Part shown: one piece after another, positions 45,255 to 56,238 of the stretch
How positions within the stretch are numbered: position 1 is the first letter of the stretch
Layout of the letters: each line of letters starts with the position of its first letter
DNA from: Papiliotrema nemorosa
Taxonomy: Eukaryota; Basidiomycota; Tremellomycetes; Tremellales; Rhynchogastremaceae
Assembly: GCA_032158125.1 (NCBI GenBank)
Contig: JASKOT010000014.1
Location: 248,001 to 312,000 of the forward strand
Direction of reading: 5' to 3'
DNA length: 64,000 nucleotides
Translations under genes and position numbers: made by a program
The notes under the pieces: model-generated
Databases searched by the model: none
What the model was told of the DNA's origin: nothing
Seen by the model: only the letters and a program-made list of their open reading frames with translations

Positions 45255-46487
45255 ATGGCCGTAAAGTTGGATGTCAAGGGCAAGGGGAAGGCTACTCCAG
45301 CTATCAAGCAGGTGAAGAAGTCAAAAAGGCCCAGGGCGGCCTCGACATCTTCCAGTGGCTCAAGCTCGGAAAACGATGGAGCCGACGACAAAGCTGCCAT
45401 GTTGGCCGCTCTGGAAGCGCACGGTCGTGCAATGTTTGGATTCTCCGCCCCGGAGGACGCGGAGAGCAGTGAACAGGGTCGAAGGAGGCTATCTGAGGAG
45501 ATGTCAGGGGTTCCGAGCGACAGCAGTGGAGACGAGGGCGAGGAGTATGAATCGGATGATGGTTGGGGAGAAGGTGATGAGATGGTCACTGATAGCGAGG
45601 ACGAGGAGATGAGTGGCAGCGTCATTACACTAGGTAGGTTTACTATCTTGACGAAGCCTGGGAGGTTGACTGAAGATCCAGCCGCTCCTACTGTGCCCGA
45701 AGTTGTCTTTGCGCCAACTTCATACTCGAAATCCGATGAGCTGTCCAAGGGGGAGAGAAGGGCCTTCCTCGTGAGTTCCGCCAATCTTGCCGTATTGCGT
45801 ACAGCTTGTATCCTGACTACCTAGAAAGGCAACTCGGCCAAGATCATGGGAATCAAACCGAGCACCGACTATGGTCCTCCAAGCAAGAAACGTCAAAGGG
45901 AAGAAGCTGAAGAGGATCTAGAAGATCAATCAAATTTGAAACTCGACAAGACGCTCCACAATATGCTCCTCACCACCCTACTCCCCGGCGCCGAGGCTGG
46001 AACAGCTCAAAGACCCGTGGACAAACGTAAAGCCATGTCGGGTCGATTACTCGAACTCGCACAATTCGAGCTCCCAGGCGAGGGGACAAAGTCCCTCTCT
46101 GTATCTCAACATTCAGGTCATTCAGCCAAGATCAAAACTGGTATAATGCACGCTAAAGCCTCAAGGGAGAAGAAGGCGAGAGCGGAAGCTGAAGCTGCGG
46201 GCAGTTTCGTCAAAGGTCTAGGGGGACTAGGCGGCGAAGGAAGGGGATTCAAGAGTGATAAAGGACGAGGGAAGAGAGCAGGGTTGGGAGAGGATGTGAG
46301 GAAGAAGAAGGGGATGGATGGGAGGAAAGGGGAAAAGAGGGAAAGAGGTTTGGGTAGTGGTTTTGGGAGATTTGAGGGGGGTATGTTAAAGTTGAGCGCG
46401 AGCGAAATTGCCAGGGGATCAGGCGAGGGCAGAGGCGGAGGTGGTAGAGGGGGAAGAGGTGGGAAGAGGGGTCGAGGGAGAAGGTGA
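45255..46487 (+). CDS. FAF1: Ribosome-biogenesis factor Faf1-like (DUF4602)
   Basis: Two exons joined around 45774-45825. N-terminus basic (MAVKLDVKGKGKATPAIKQV), then a very acidic Ser/Asp/Glu segment (GEEYESDDGWGEGDEMVTDS). DUF4602-like core: PEVVFAPTSYSKSDELSKGE, RRAFLKGNSAKIMGIKPS, LKLDKTLHNMLLTTLLPG, KAMSGRLLELAQFELPGEG, HAKASREKKARAEAEAAGS and the terminal motif FGRFEGGMLKLSASEIARGS, which matches the family's vGkfkgGtLkLs ending. The extreme C-terminus is an Arg/Gly-rich tail (GGRGGKRGRGRR) suited to RNA. Yeast Faf1 and human C1orf131 act in 40S pre-rRNA processing in the nucleolus. Confidence 0.82.
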
Positions 46488-46770
46488 GGGATATAACACT
46501 TGTCCTTTCCCGCCCGGATGCATGTGCAGCTTCTGTACATCGTCGAGCTCTGATCGGTACTCATCCTTCTACTCATGCGACGCGTGTGATCTCAGCCACG
46601 TCTCGTGATGAGTCATCCTTTGACGAACAGAACGACATGACAACCCACGTTCGCGACATCCTTCGGCAATGTTCGATGGGCATCGCTAGATCTCGCCAGC
46701 GCTATAAAAGTCACACCTTGAAGGGAGCAAACTCCTTCAGCTGCTCTGTCTTCGCTTTGAGGCGGGCACC
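46488..46770 (+). promoter_or_regulatory. Promoter with TATA box ahead of a small ORF
   Basis: A good TATA box (CTATAAAAG at 46702-46710) lies about 62 bases before the ATG at 46771, the usual distance for a short leader in this lineage. Confidence 0.45.
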
Positions 46771-47154
46771 ATGGCGGGACAAGCGCATTCTCCGATCCTC
46801 GACCTTTGCCCATTCTCCTCCTTCCCTCTCCGGAATCCCTCCCTCCCCATGGCTGAATGCCACATCAATCCTCTAAGTCAATCATTACTCGGACAACCTC
46901 TACTCACCCAATTAGTCAAACCTGACTCGAGTGGGCAGCCGGCTTTGCCCCTCTTGTCCCCCTTACAAACACTCAAGGTTGATCCGTCAATCCTGTCGCC
47001 CACTTCCCCATCCCAAGACCGAGCTACTGAGCCGAGCCCTACTCTGACACTGAAAGAAAGTCTGAAGCGGCCGTTGGGAGATAATACTTCGATGGAAGAT
47101 ACCTGGAAAGATGGTTTGCGATCGGGCTTCTTGTCGTTCAGCTCTAGCTTGTGA
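46771..47154 (+). CDS. Small hypothetical protein, 127 residues, TATA-driven
   Basis: Single exon starting MAGQAHSPILDLCPFSSFPL. Ser/Pro/Leu-rich with two short patterned stretches (LSQSLLGQPLLTQLVKPDSS, LSPLQTLKVDPSIL) and an ordered-looking end (EDTWKDGLRSGFLSFSSSL). Codons end mainly in C, G or T as in neighbours. No signal peptide, domain or homologue recognised. A TATA box 62 bases upstream supports transcription. It could be a short regulatory protein or stress-induced small protein. Converges on CSM1 with a 278-bp gap. Confidence 0.42.
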   Translation: MAGQAHSPILDLCPFSSFPLRNPSLPMAECHINPLSQSLLGQPLLTQLVKPDSSGQPALPLLSPLQTLKVDPSILSPTSPSQDRATEPSPTLTLKESLKRPLGDNTSMEDTWKDGLRSGFLSFSSSL

Positions 47155-47432
47155 GGTTGTTTGAGCGCCGTGAGGACGGTGACACGACCGGCTGTTGTAT
47201 ATTCCTCAGTGTCAAACATGTGACAAAGTGATCTCGCAAGCGATAAATTCCGCATGAGAACATTATACACGAGTACGGCAGATTTCCAAGCTATATCTCT
47301 CCACACGCGGAGCGAGTCTCTCGAGGGGGTGCTTCACCACGTTTGAACCAGATCTCACGCATCACCTATCTGATAATGTCCTCGATTATAGACATTGATA
47401 CTCGACGCCAACAAGTCACACCCATTGAAGCC

Positions 47433-48617
47433 CTACTCGTCCCCGAGACGGCGCTTCAAGACCGCAAACATATCCACAATCTGATCCCGATCAATCGTGA
47501 ACTCCGTCGCAAACTCCCCTAGACCCGCCACAAACTCCTCTGTCTCATTGTCGAGATCGCCTGGGATATACTGGACCTTCTTATCCCATGGATTTGCAGC
47601 CTTTGCCTTGACTTTGGCCTTGTCGACGGCATTGAACGTCTTCAACTTGAAGTTTAGGCCTGATTGTGAGCTAGACACCTCAAATCAATACACGGTGACT
47701 CACTCTTCCCCGCGTGTGTCTGGATACAGTTGAAGAAGATTTCCTTGCCCGCTTTGGGGTCTTCCTTGATCTTCACACTTGGAATGCTCAGCTCTGAGAT
47801 GTCCTCGTATAGTCGAAGACAGACGGCGTCCTTGACGGCATCCTCAGAGGTCACGGGAGCGGCAGCTGGTGTAGCGACAGCGGCGTTACGAGCTGCCAGT
47901 AACTTGTGCGAGTTTTCCGTTTCAGTCTTCAAATCCTTCTCCAAAGCAGATACTATCTTATCAGCTTGTCTTTCGCAGAAGGTGGACGGCTCACTCCTAT
48001 CGTCTCTGCTCTTCAACACCGACTCGGCCTTCTCCGCACGTTCTTTCAACACCTTGATCTCCTTGGGGTCCGGCTTGACCTCAGACTCCGCAATCAAAGC
48101 TTTTTGAGCAGCCTTAAGCTTCTCCTCCAGAGCTTTGATCTTGTTCTCGAGCTTTACTGTTAGAGCAGTCTGGCTGGCTATGATATCCTCCTGAGCTATC
48201 TTGTCAGCTCACAGGGATCTTGCCTTTGATGCTCACCCTTGGCTGCTATGCTCGCTTTCTCCTTGTATCTCTCGAAAAGGGCTTCAGCATCGGTACTGCG
48301 CAATTTGGAAAGCTCCTCGAATTGTTTCCCAAATTCATCACGTTGAGACCGGAATCTATCACGTTCAGCCGTCACCTGGCCGTCAGCTACAGATCTCCGG
48401 AACGAAAACCCCAGCTGACCGTCTTCAGCCTCTTGGCGAGGTCGGAACCGTCCTTTCCAGAGGTTTCTCCCGAAGAGACATTCTCGTCGTTCTTGGAGGG
48501 TTTGAGCGTTTTCGAAGTGGGTTTACCCTTCACCGTGCCTCTTCCGCCTGACCATCAGCTATTAGTTCTGACTTTAAGGAGTATCTCACTCTTGACATTC
48601 TCCACCTCAGTCGTCAT
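47433..48617 (-). CDS. CSM1: Csm1/Pcs1-type chromosome segregation protein
   Basis: About seven exons. Start MTTEVENVK at 48617. N-terminal half is a long coiled coil after a Ser/Lys-rich segment (LAKRLKTVTAERDRFRSQRD, LENKIKALEEKLKAAQKAL). The C-terminal globular part carries the Csm1/Pcs1 signature: VCLRLYEDISELSIPSVKIK, FFNCIQTHAGKS-LNFKLKTF, KKVQYIPGDLDNETEEFVAG and ATEFTIDRDQIVDMFAVLK. The pattern 'LYEDlT ... vK ... fdCiQTg ... l.FkL' is diagnostic. In yeast Csm1 with Lrs4 forms V-shaped monopolin that clamps kinetochores in meiosis I and tethers rDNA (cohibin); Pcs1/Mde4 in fission yeast prevents merotelic attachment. Which role applies here cannot be told from sequence. Confidence 0.85.
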
Positions 48618-48882
48618 GGTGCTATATCTGCAGTGTGGTGATGGTGAAGGCGACCTCGGAGGACGTGATGGATTTGTTTACACCTTTTCAAAACGCGTTC
48701 AAAGTTGGGTGGCAAAAATCAATCGGGTGGCGAATTCGATGTGTTCCGTCGGAAAGGTGACGTAGACTCGGCTCGGCTCAACGTTGACCAACCTCTTTCA
48801 TGATCCAGCTCAGCTTGACCATTATTCTCAATCTGCTCATCAAACCTCGAACCGTCAGCGGATAGTTCGCATTCGAGCGAGA
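48618..48882. promoter_or_regulatory. Short divergent promoter, CSM1 / RAD10
   Basis: 265 bp between the starts of two chromosome-maintenance genes. No clear TATA box. Confidence 0.4.
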
Positions 48883-50298
48883 ATGACTCAGATTCAGCCA
48901 CCATCTGCGAACGGTCCAGATGCAGGCGGGACACCAATGGCCCCTCCCGGCTTTCAGCGCGCTTCTGACATTCTCCGAGCTACACCGTCGAGTTCCTCGA
49001 ACCGAAATGCCTCGGATGAAGCGCCCCCGACCCTGACCACTGAGATCACGATGAATGGGGCAGAAGTTTCAAACCCTGTCAAGGAGGGATCAGCACCGCC
49101 TAAGGTGGGGACGAAGCCTATCAACCGACCGGCAACTAGCAAAAATGCAATTGTCTATAATGCCGTGCAGGTGAGCTACCCCTGCGTCGAGCCAAAACCT
49201 TCGTTGAGAAGCTATCTAATGCTCAGAGACGTAACCCAGTGCTGCAATGCATCAAGAACGTCGGTATCGAGATTGGAGATATTGCAGCGGACTATCAGGT
49301 CGGAACGCACAACGGTGTACTCTTCCTCAGGTTAGCTGTCCCGGCTTGGAAGACCTTGAAATGAGCTAACCCGTAGTTTGAAATATCACCGACTGCATCC
49401 GGAATATATTCACACCCGAATCGAGAAGATGAAGAATATGTACAACGTCAGGATCTTGCTTGTCTTGTGCGATATCGTCAGTTTTCTCGACCATAACCCC
49501 GTTGCCCAAGCTGACGGGCAGAATGAGCATCAGCAATCTTTACGGGAGATCACCAAGATTGCCATCATCAATCAGTTCACGCTGTTTGTGGCTTGGTCGT
49601 CGGTTGTCCCGTTCATCATACTGGCGTTGAAGCTGACATGAAGAAACGAGGAAGTCGCACAGTATCTGACCACCTTCAAGGCCTACGAACACAAGGGCGA
49701 TGAAACGCTCAAGGAACCGATCCATCAGTCTTATTACGAGCAATTCTACCATGTGATGACTAGCGGCAAAAAGGTCAACAAGACTGATGCTGACAATCTG
49801 GCATCTCAATTTGGGGTCAGTCTTCTCACTCCAATGTGTGATTGAGCTGACGGGTAGAGTTTTGCCAATATTTCCAAGCAGCACAGCAAAGTGTTAGGCG
49901 GGGTGAAGGGTCTCGGAGCGACCAAAGTTACCTCTCTGTTTGACGCGTTCAACAAGCCATTCCTCATAGGAGGGCTGAAGCGAAATGCCGACGACGTTGA
50001 GAACACTACGGTCAATACCGATATTCAGATCGACGGACCGGGACTTCCCGTGGCTCCCGCAGTAGCTATGGGCAGTCCAGATTGGCCAGAAGAGGAGAAT
50101 GAAGATTCCGGGGAGATGCCCATTTCTCGAGGACGAGAACGAGTACCCAGTCGATCGCCAGGGATCAGCCCAGCTCCGGATCTGCTTGATGCTTCTGGAC
50201 AAGGTAGACAGGTAGCGACTTGGAAGGATCCCCTGGACGACGACAGTGACGAGGACGGCGGGGAGAATGAGGGCCCCTCGAAACGAGCTCGAGCATGA
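48883..50298 (+). CDS. RAD10: Nucleotide-excision repair nuclease subunit Rad10/ERCC1
   Basis: Start MTQIQPPSANGPDAGGTPMA. About six exons. The disordered ~90-residue N-terminus ends in SKNAIVYNAVQ; the catalytically inert XPF-like nuclease fold follows: RRNPVLQCIKNVGIEIGDIA, ADYQVGTHNGVLFLSLKYHR, LHPEYIHTRIEKMKNMYNVR and ILLVLCDI, then ITKIAIINQFTLFVAWSNEE. After a further helix region (YYEQFYHVMTSGKKVNKTDA) comes the C-terminal helix-hairpin-helix (HSKVLGGVKGLGATKVTSLF). The remaining ~110 residues are acidic and disordered, a fungal extension, ending SKRARA. Rad10 pairs with Rad1/XPF to make the 5' incision in nucleotide-excision repair and single-strand annealing. One intron uses the donor GTCGGT (in AWS|NEE). 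Confidence 0.95.
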
Positions 50299-50595
50299 GC
50301 ATAGTCGCCCAATGGACCGGTTCTGGAAAGCAATTATGACTGCCACGACTTTGACGATGACAGATAATACGATTACGAATGACACGACCAGACGATACGC
50401 TGTGGAGAGTGATGTGAGATAGCAGATGTAGTATAGAATTTGCTTGATGAAGAGAGATGAGCTCATTGACACCACAATGCACATTTATGTTCTGCTCTAA
50501 CGCTATCAAGAATGAGTGAGGCGCTGATCTTGTACTCGCCGGTCCTGTTCTTCGTCGTCGACTTTCATACGTAATTCATCGCTGTAGTGGGACGT

Positions 50596-51634
50596 CTAGT
50601 CCCTCTTCAAGGCTCTTCTGACCAAGAACGTCCTGTTCCCTCCTCCTTCACCAAGCGCACCCAACTCTTCCACCTCCAGCCCTTCTGGCAATTCTCCCTT
50701 GCCCAACAAATCGTCTGTACTTCTTCCAGCTTTCATCACTACGTACAGCTCCAGGTAGTCTCCCACTTCGATATGACGCTCGGTAGCCGAGGTGAAGGTA
50801 TCCACAACCAAGCCGAGGACAGTGGAGAGGGGGAGATTTCCGGGGATCTGGGGAGCCGCTCCCGGTTCTGGCGTTTGGTTCTTGAAGTAGATCTAGGATG
50901 AGCTCTGATCTAGACGGCAAGGGGAAGCTCACTTGATTATCGAGGAAAGGTTGAATGAGGGACTGAGCGGCTCCTGCAGCTCGACAGGCTTCTCGCTCAT
51001 AACTTCCAACAGGGTCATACGAGTACACAGCGCCCGTGCCTGACATCAGCATCCTCCTTGGGCTTGAATGACATATAAAACTCGCCATCAGCCTCGATAC
51101 CGCCTAGAATGTTGTAGACATAGTAAGGGAAGAATCGTCGACCGTACAACATGGTCTGGATCATCCTTGCGATAGCCTTCAAAGGCATCTGTTTCTGATG
51201 CGCATGTTCGTACCACTACTCGTCAGCTGGACTATATCCAGTAAGAGCAGAATAGACACACCTCTAATCGCTGTTTGACCTGCTTGACGAATGCCTTGCC
51301 GTCTGCTGCGAATCCGTTGGTTGCCAAAACAGCATGATCAGTCCTGCACGTCAGCTCCATTGCTCGGAGAGTGATCCAAGCGGTAGCTCACAATTGCCAG
51401 ACTTTCCTGGCGTATCGAGTTTGGATATTGTAGCCTTCTGATTGTCGAGTATCACCCGCAATCACACTGAAGTCGGCTCCGGCGATAGCGAGGATTGTCC
51501 CTCCGTTGTCTTGGTATGGGTCGAATCGACTACTTTGTCAGCTCGTACCTGGAGAAGGGCTTGGGAGCTCACTGTTGGATAGGAGCTGAGGTGGATTCTG
51601 CCATCGTCTCGGGCTGATGAGAGTAGAGCGCCAT
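50596..51634 (-). CDS. PRE7: 20S proteasome subunit beta-6 (Pre7)
   Basis: Start [20 protein letters not shown] at 51634, intron, then [40 protein letters not shown] and RKVWQL, followed by [60 protein letters not shown] and [11 protein letters not shown]. These match beta-6 (yeast Pre7, human PSMB1) across the length. As in that subunit, the propeptide is short and there is no active-site threonine for autoprocessing in the usual sense; it is structural. The C-terminus adds a Gly-rich tail before ALKRD. Intron 1 (44 nt) uses a GACAAAGTAG acceptor. It converges with RAD10 over 297 bp. Confidence 0.95.
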
Positions 51635-52310
51635 GTCGAGCTGAAGTGAGCGGTGAGGGGTGCTTCGAGGTGGACCACAGTTGAGCGAGGTGCGATGACC
51701 GCGTCAGTGTGTCCACTGTGGCAGCAAGACGGAGATGGCGGAACTCTCCGCATCTCTATATCCCGACTCCCTCAGCTCGTCTCTTGGGCTCAACCCCTCC
51801 CTCCCCTTCATGAATGGGTAGATTACCGGCACATACATGCTCATACATGGTACACGTCACTCTTGCCTCAATCTTGTAGCCGCATGCATGGCGAAAGTAG
51901 CGCAGATGGCTCGCATACAGGTAATGGACAATTTTGATTCCGTTCTCTATCTGTTTCAGGTTGGACCCCCTGGTCGAATGTGTTTCGTTGAATCCAACTT
52001 CTTCATTGTTCACCACCCATCGTGCGACCACCCACAATGCACATCCTTCGCATCCTCAAACAATCACACAATAGATCATGTAGTCCCGGCAGTGCATCTT
52101 CGACCTCTGAAACGCTCAAGGGGTCGAGGGTGACGTATGATCAACATGAATTGAGGGAATGCAGGTATGGTATGAATGCGACCTCGACCCCCATCTGTTC
52201 TGTTGTTTTGCTCACTCACTCATCTTTCCATTTCTGCTGATTCTATCACCTGCAAAGACACTAGATCCAGGTCGCTATATCCCTCTTCACTAGACTGACA
52301 TTGCTTCACC
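51635..52310. promoter_or_regulatory. Divergent promoter region, PRE7 / PRM1
   Basis: 676 bp between starts. No supported frame. Pyrimidine-rich tracts lie upstream of the PRM1 start. A yeast-type proteasome control element (GGTGGCAAA) was looked for and not found. Confidence 0.4.
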
Positions 52311-55300
52311 ATGTCGTCGATTCACCTCGCCCCTCCCCCGCCTCGATTCATCAACCCGGAATACACAGTGCCCCTCACGCCACCTGGTCGACCCCCCTTC
52401 TCGCATTATCAATCATCTTCTACTCTCCCATCAACCCCTCAAACACCTTATCATGGCGACGCATCTTTGTCTCCATCCAAAACCCCATCCCCGTCTACCT
52501 CCCTCCAAGAATTCATAGGTCTACGAGCCCGAATCCTCCTCACTACCCTCTCACCTGCTCTTCTCCCTCTCATCCTCACTATTGCCCACCTGATTCAAAA
52601 CCGATCATCTACCGCATCGCTCGCCGATTCGTTGAAGAAGTCGCTCTTGGCAGCATGTGGAGGTTTGGCAACCGGAGCAGCGGGACTGCTCACCATGCCG
52701 AGGTATCTCGCTATGCAGACCAACGAACAGGCAGTAAGAGCTACTCAAGCTAGTATACTGGCTATAGGAGCGGTATTGGGTGATTGTGTGACTATCATCG
52801 AGGTGGTCGTCACCTTCATCGTGGACACGTACAGGAGTTTGTTGTTGTGTACAATCGAGTTGGTCGTTCGAGGTACACTAGAAGTGGTCATAGAAGCCGT
52901 CAAGCAGGTCAGCTGCCAGTTGCTCTCATGTGGCCTAAGCTGACGGTAAGATATCCGATGGCATCACCAGCTCGTTGAACGCTATCAGGACGGGTATCCA
53001 GGGGGATATAGCTTCAGCCAACAAATTCATTCAAGACGCCGTGGACCGCATCAACGTGAGCCTCTTCCACCGCATCAGGGTACACGAGCTTACGATCAGA
53101 GCTTAACAAGCAAGATCAACATCAACATCTCGGTACCTGAATTCAGCATACCAAGTCTGAGCGCGCTCGAGAACGTTCAAATTCCCACCGGGTTTGAAGA
53201 CAGTCTGATCAAGCTCAACTCGACCATACCTACCTTGGCTCAACTCAAAGATAAACTCAACGAGCTCATTGAAGTACCCTTCGAAGCGCTCAAAAAGGAG
53301 ATCAACGAGACTCGGCTCGAAATGGCAGCTTCCTTCAATTCGACCATCTTACCCGTCCCTTCGCTATCTTCCCTCTCGGCGGCAAAGTCGGATGAGCTGA
53401 ATCAAGAATTGTGCTCCGACCTCGATACGAGCCTCATCGATGATACAGCTCGAGCGTTGCACAAGTTGTCTAATGTCGCTATAGGATTGATGTTCTTGTT
53501 GTTGTTCCTCGTTTGGGCAGCCATGGTCATTCGGGAGTGGAGACGGTGGAGAGCACTCAAAGATGTGGTGGAAGCGGTGGAAGATGAGTGGAAGCATGAC
53601 GACCAGAAAGATGCCTGGCGCATCGTGGCTATCGTGGAAAATCCAGTGTTGGAGAAATATGGTACACCCATCTTGAACAGAGTAGCACCGAACAAGCAGA
53701 CGCGGACCAATCTGAGGTGGTACAGTAAGCTGGCGGGTTCTCGATCATGGTAGCAGCTGACATGCAGTGTCATATCTTGCTCATCCTACTTGTCTAGCCC
53801 TTCTGTTTATCGCTCTCCTCGGCTTTCTCTCCATTCAATTCCAGTTGCTCGCGCTGAACGGGATCAAAGCGCATGCCAGGGCGCACGCCAACGAGACAGT
53901 CACTCAATCTTCCAATGATCTTACCGCTAAACTCAACTCGATCGCTCTCGCTTCGAGCCAGCAGTATGCGACAGACTTCAATGCGGCTGTGGATCGATAC
54001 GAGGATCGAATCAATAATGAGCTATTTGGAAAGTGGTTGAACACCACTGCGGTCTCGCTCAACGCTACCATCAATGAGTTTTACAATCAAGTTGAAGATG
54101 GTCAGTTTGTGTTCTCATCGGTGCGCGCGACCTAACTGTCAGTCCTCAACTCGACATTTGGCGGAACAATCCTCTTCAATCCGGTCAACACGTTCATGTA
54201 TTGTATCCTTGGCTCAAAAATCGACAACATTGAGAAAGGCCTTACGTGGATCTCTGAGCATGCTCAGGTATCACTACCCAAGGTACCACCGGACATCCTG
54301 TTATTGTCAAAGGACTCAATGAACGAGATAGCTCAGCCGATCTCTGCTGCTGCTGTAGGATCGTCTTCGAACGGTGAAGATGATGGGGTAGTAGGGTCAT
54401 TGATCACGCATTTCGAGAAAGCTCTGGAAGTTGAGCGGACCTTCTACGCCATTCTCCTTGGTGTTTGGCTGGGTTTCGCCATTATCGGTCTCATCATCGT
54501 TCTCTGGAACTCTGGCGCTTCGGATCGGTATCATTCATGGCGTGGTTCCAAGACTGATGGACACGACAACACCTCACCAGGATTCGCAAGGCTCCTTCCG
54601 GGGAGGAAGGAACATCCTATATATGACGAACATACCGAAGAAGAGAAGCAGTTCCGGGGCACCTCACCTGTCCCATCGGCAGAAGTACCTCGGATCGTCG
54701 AGCCAGAGGAGAAGGATTCGTATCTCAAGTACGATCGGGATTCTTTCCCCCCACCTCGTCCGTACGTCCCACGTCACAGTACATTCGGCTCGACATTCTC
54801 TTCCCTTGCTGCGCCTGGTCAAGCCTTCTTGAAACTCGCAGGGAGGGGCAAGAGTGACGACGGGAAGATCCATCTCACCGATGGCATCACCTCGGAGAAG
54901 TACAACTCCCACATTGAGAAGTCCAGGACGCGCGAGCCAGAGTTGGACGATGGGTTGGAGACGCCACCTCCGTTCTGGGTCAACAGGTGGTACAGAGCCG
55001 TAGACACTGCCAGGTCGTTCTTCCCCACTCGGGGTCAGCGGCACGGTGCAGCTCTAGCTCGGAATGCAAGTACTCGATCCGACGCTTCGTTTGGCGCAAG
55101 CCAGCAACCTTCTCCTGCGGGACCTTCGACCAAAGCAAATTGGCCCAACCGACAAGCGCAAGAAGCAGAATGGGCGATGGTTGATCCTTCATCCATTGGA
55201 AGAGCTCTAGCTGGTTCAGGCGATGTAGGCAGGTATCCTACAGGTCCTCAAGCTTCTTCATACCCTCGTCGTCTGTCCCGGGCACCGACGCTGTCGGAAG

Positions 55301-55656
55301 GTGCGATCCTGACCGGATCTCATCCCCGAGCACCGGTCAAAAACCTCTTTGACGACCCCCCGATTCCACCCTCTAAGCACGACTCGGTAGATTATTTGAA
55401 GGATGCGGAAGAACATGAACCATACGCATCCGGAAGAGACGAAGGGTTCATGACGTCTATATCGTCTTCTGCTTCGTACGTGTACAGCGAAGTCGACACA
55501 CAGGCGCAGGTGGAATCGGCAGATAGGGTTCAAACGGGCACAGCGGCTCTGGCAGCCATTCTGGCCAATATGGAGCGGAGAGGCATCCCAAAAGAGGAGT
55601 CTAGAGATCCGTTTGAAGGTGGGGATGATTATCGCTCGAGAGGTGTTAGAATCTAG
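52311..55656 (+). CDS. PRM1: Plasma-membrane fusion protein Prm1
   Basis: Five exons with introns of about 40-50 nt; about 1050 residues. MSSIHLAPPPPRFINPEYTV, a Pro/Ser-rich start, then membrane segments and the extracellular amphipathic helices: ARILLTTLSPALLPLILTIA, SILAIGAVLGDCVTIIEVVV, NVAIGLMFLLLFLVWAAMVI, PTCLALLFIALLGFLSIQFQ and YAILLGVWLGFAIIGLIIVL. Two large luminal or extracellular domains with Asn-linked glycosylation sites (NET, NTT, NAT motifs) lie between them. This four-to-five-span architecture with long coil-like ectodomains is Prm1, which stabilises membrane fusion during mating. The last ~350 residues form a Ser/Pro-rich cytosolic tail (PRLVEPEEK, SRAPTLSEGAILTG) with many potential phosphorylation sites. 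Expression would be pheromone-linked; no pheromone element was identified. Confidence 0.92.
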
Positions 55657-56238
55657 ATCAGATTTAGTTGATATAGTTTGATAATTTCATGTATTGCACG
55701 CTCCTCGATGTGCCTTTGAAGCATCATGCATCGCTCAGAGTGGATGATAATCTTCTCGTCGCAATCTCATCGGCCGAGTCATGCATGCCAAGAGGACACT
55801 TCTTCTTTGCTGCCTGCCGCCTGTCGTCGTCGTCGTCGTTGTGCTGTAGAGTGTGGCGTGATTACCAGTCGTGTTTGTGAAAAGACCCTTTTCGGGCTTC
55901 ATTGGCCGATCGAGATACCCTCTACATTCTTCTCCCATCCTCTAACCCCTTGATCTCACTTGCATCCCTGCACGTCTGGACTGTGCACCCTCGACGAAAA
56001 GATCAGGAGCATTCTGCCAAGACCTCGGCCTGATAGACAACAACTTTCGACCGAAGGGACCGACTCAAACCCCACACGATGAGCGCGACCCTTTTATCAG
56101 ATAAGGCGATCGTGAGTGTCTAACCCCCTTTGTTCCGCTCCCCACATCGCCCTAGGGCAGTCCAAGCACCATCTTTGTCGTTCATCTGCATCCATCTGCG
56201 ATTTCTCTCCTCTGCTCGAGATACAAGACGCGTGCATC
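55657..56238. other. Intergenic region upstream of heme oxygenase
   Basis: 582 bp. Contains a short CGT/CGTC repeat near 55825-55842. An upstream ATG (56079) with an 11-codon exon and GTGAGT donor could splice in frame to the heme oxygenase start (see its entry). No other gene supported. Confidence 0.4.

Noticed and set aside
52921..52965. Read-through of the first PRM1 intron
   Set aside because: The unspliced frame stops soon after; splicing from GTCAGC to GGTAAG restores the Prm1 sequence KQ|ISDGITSSLN.
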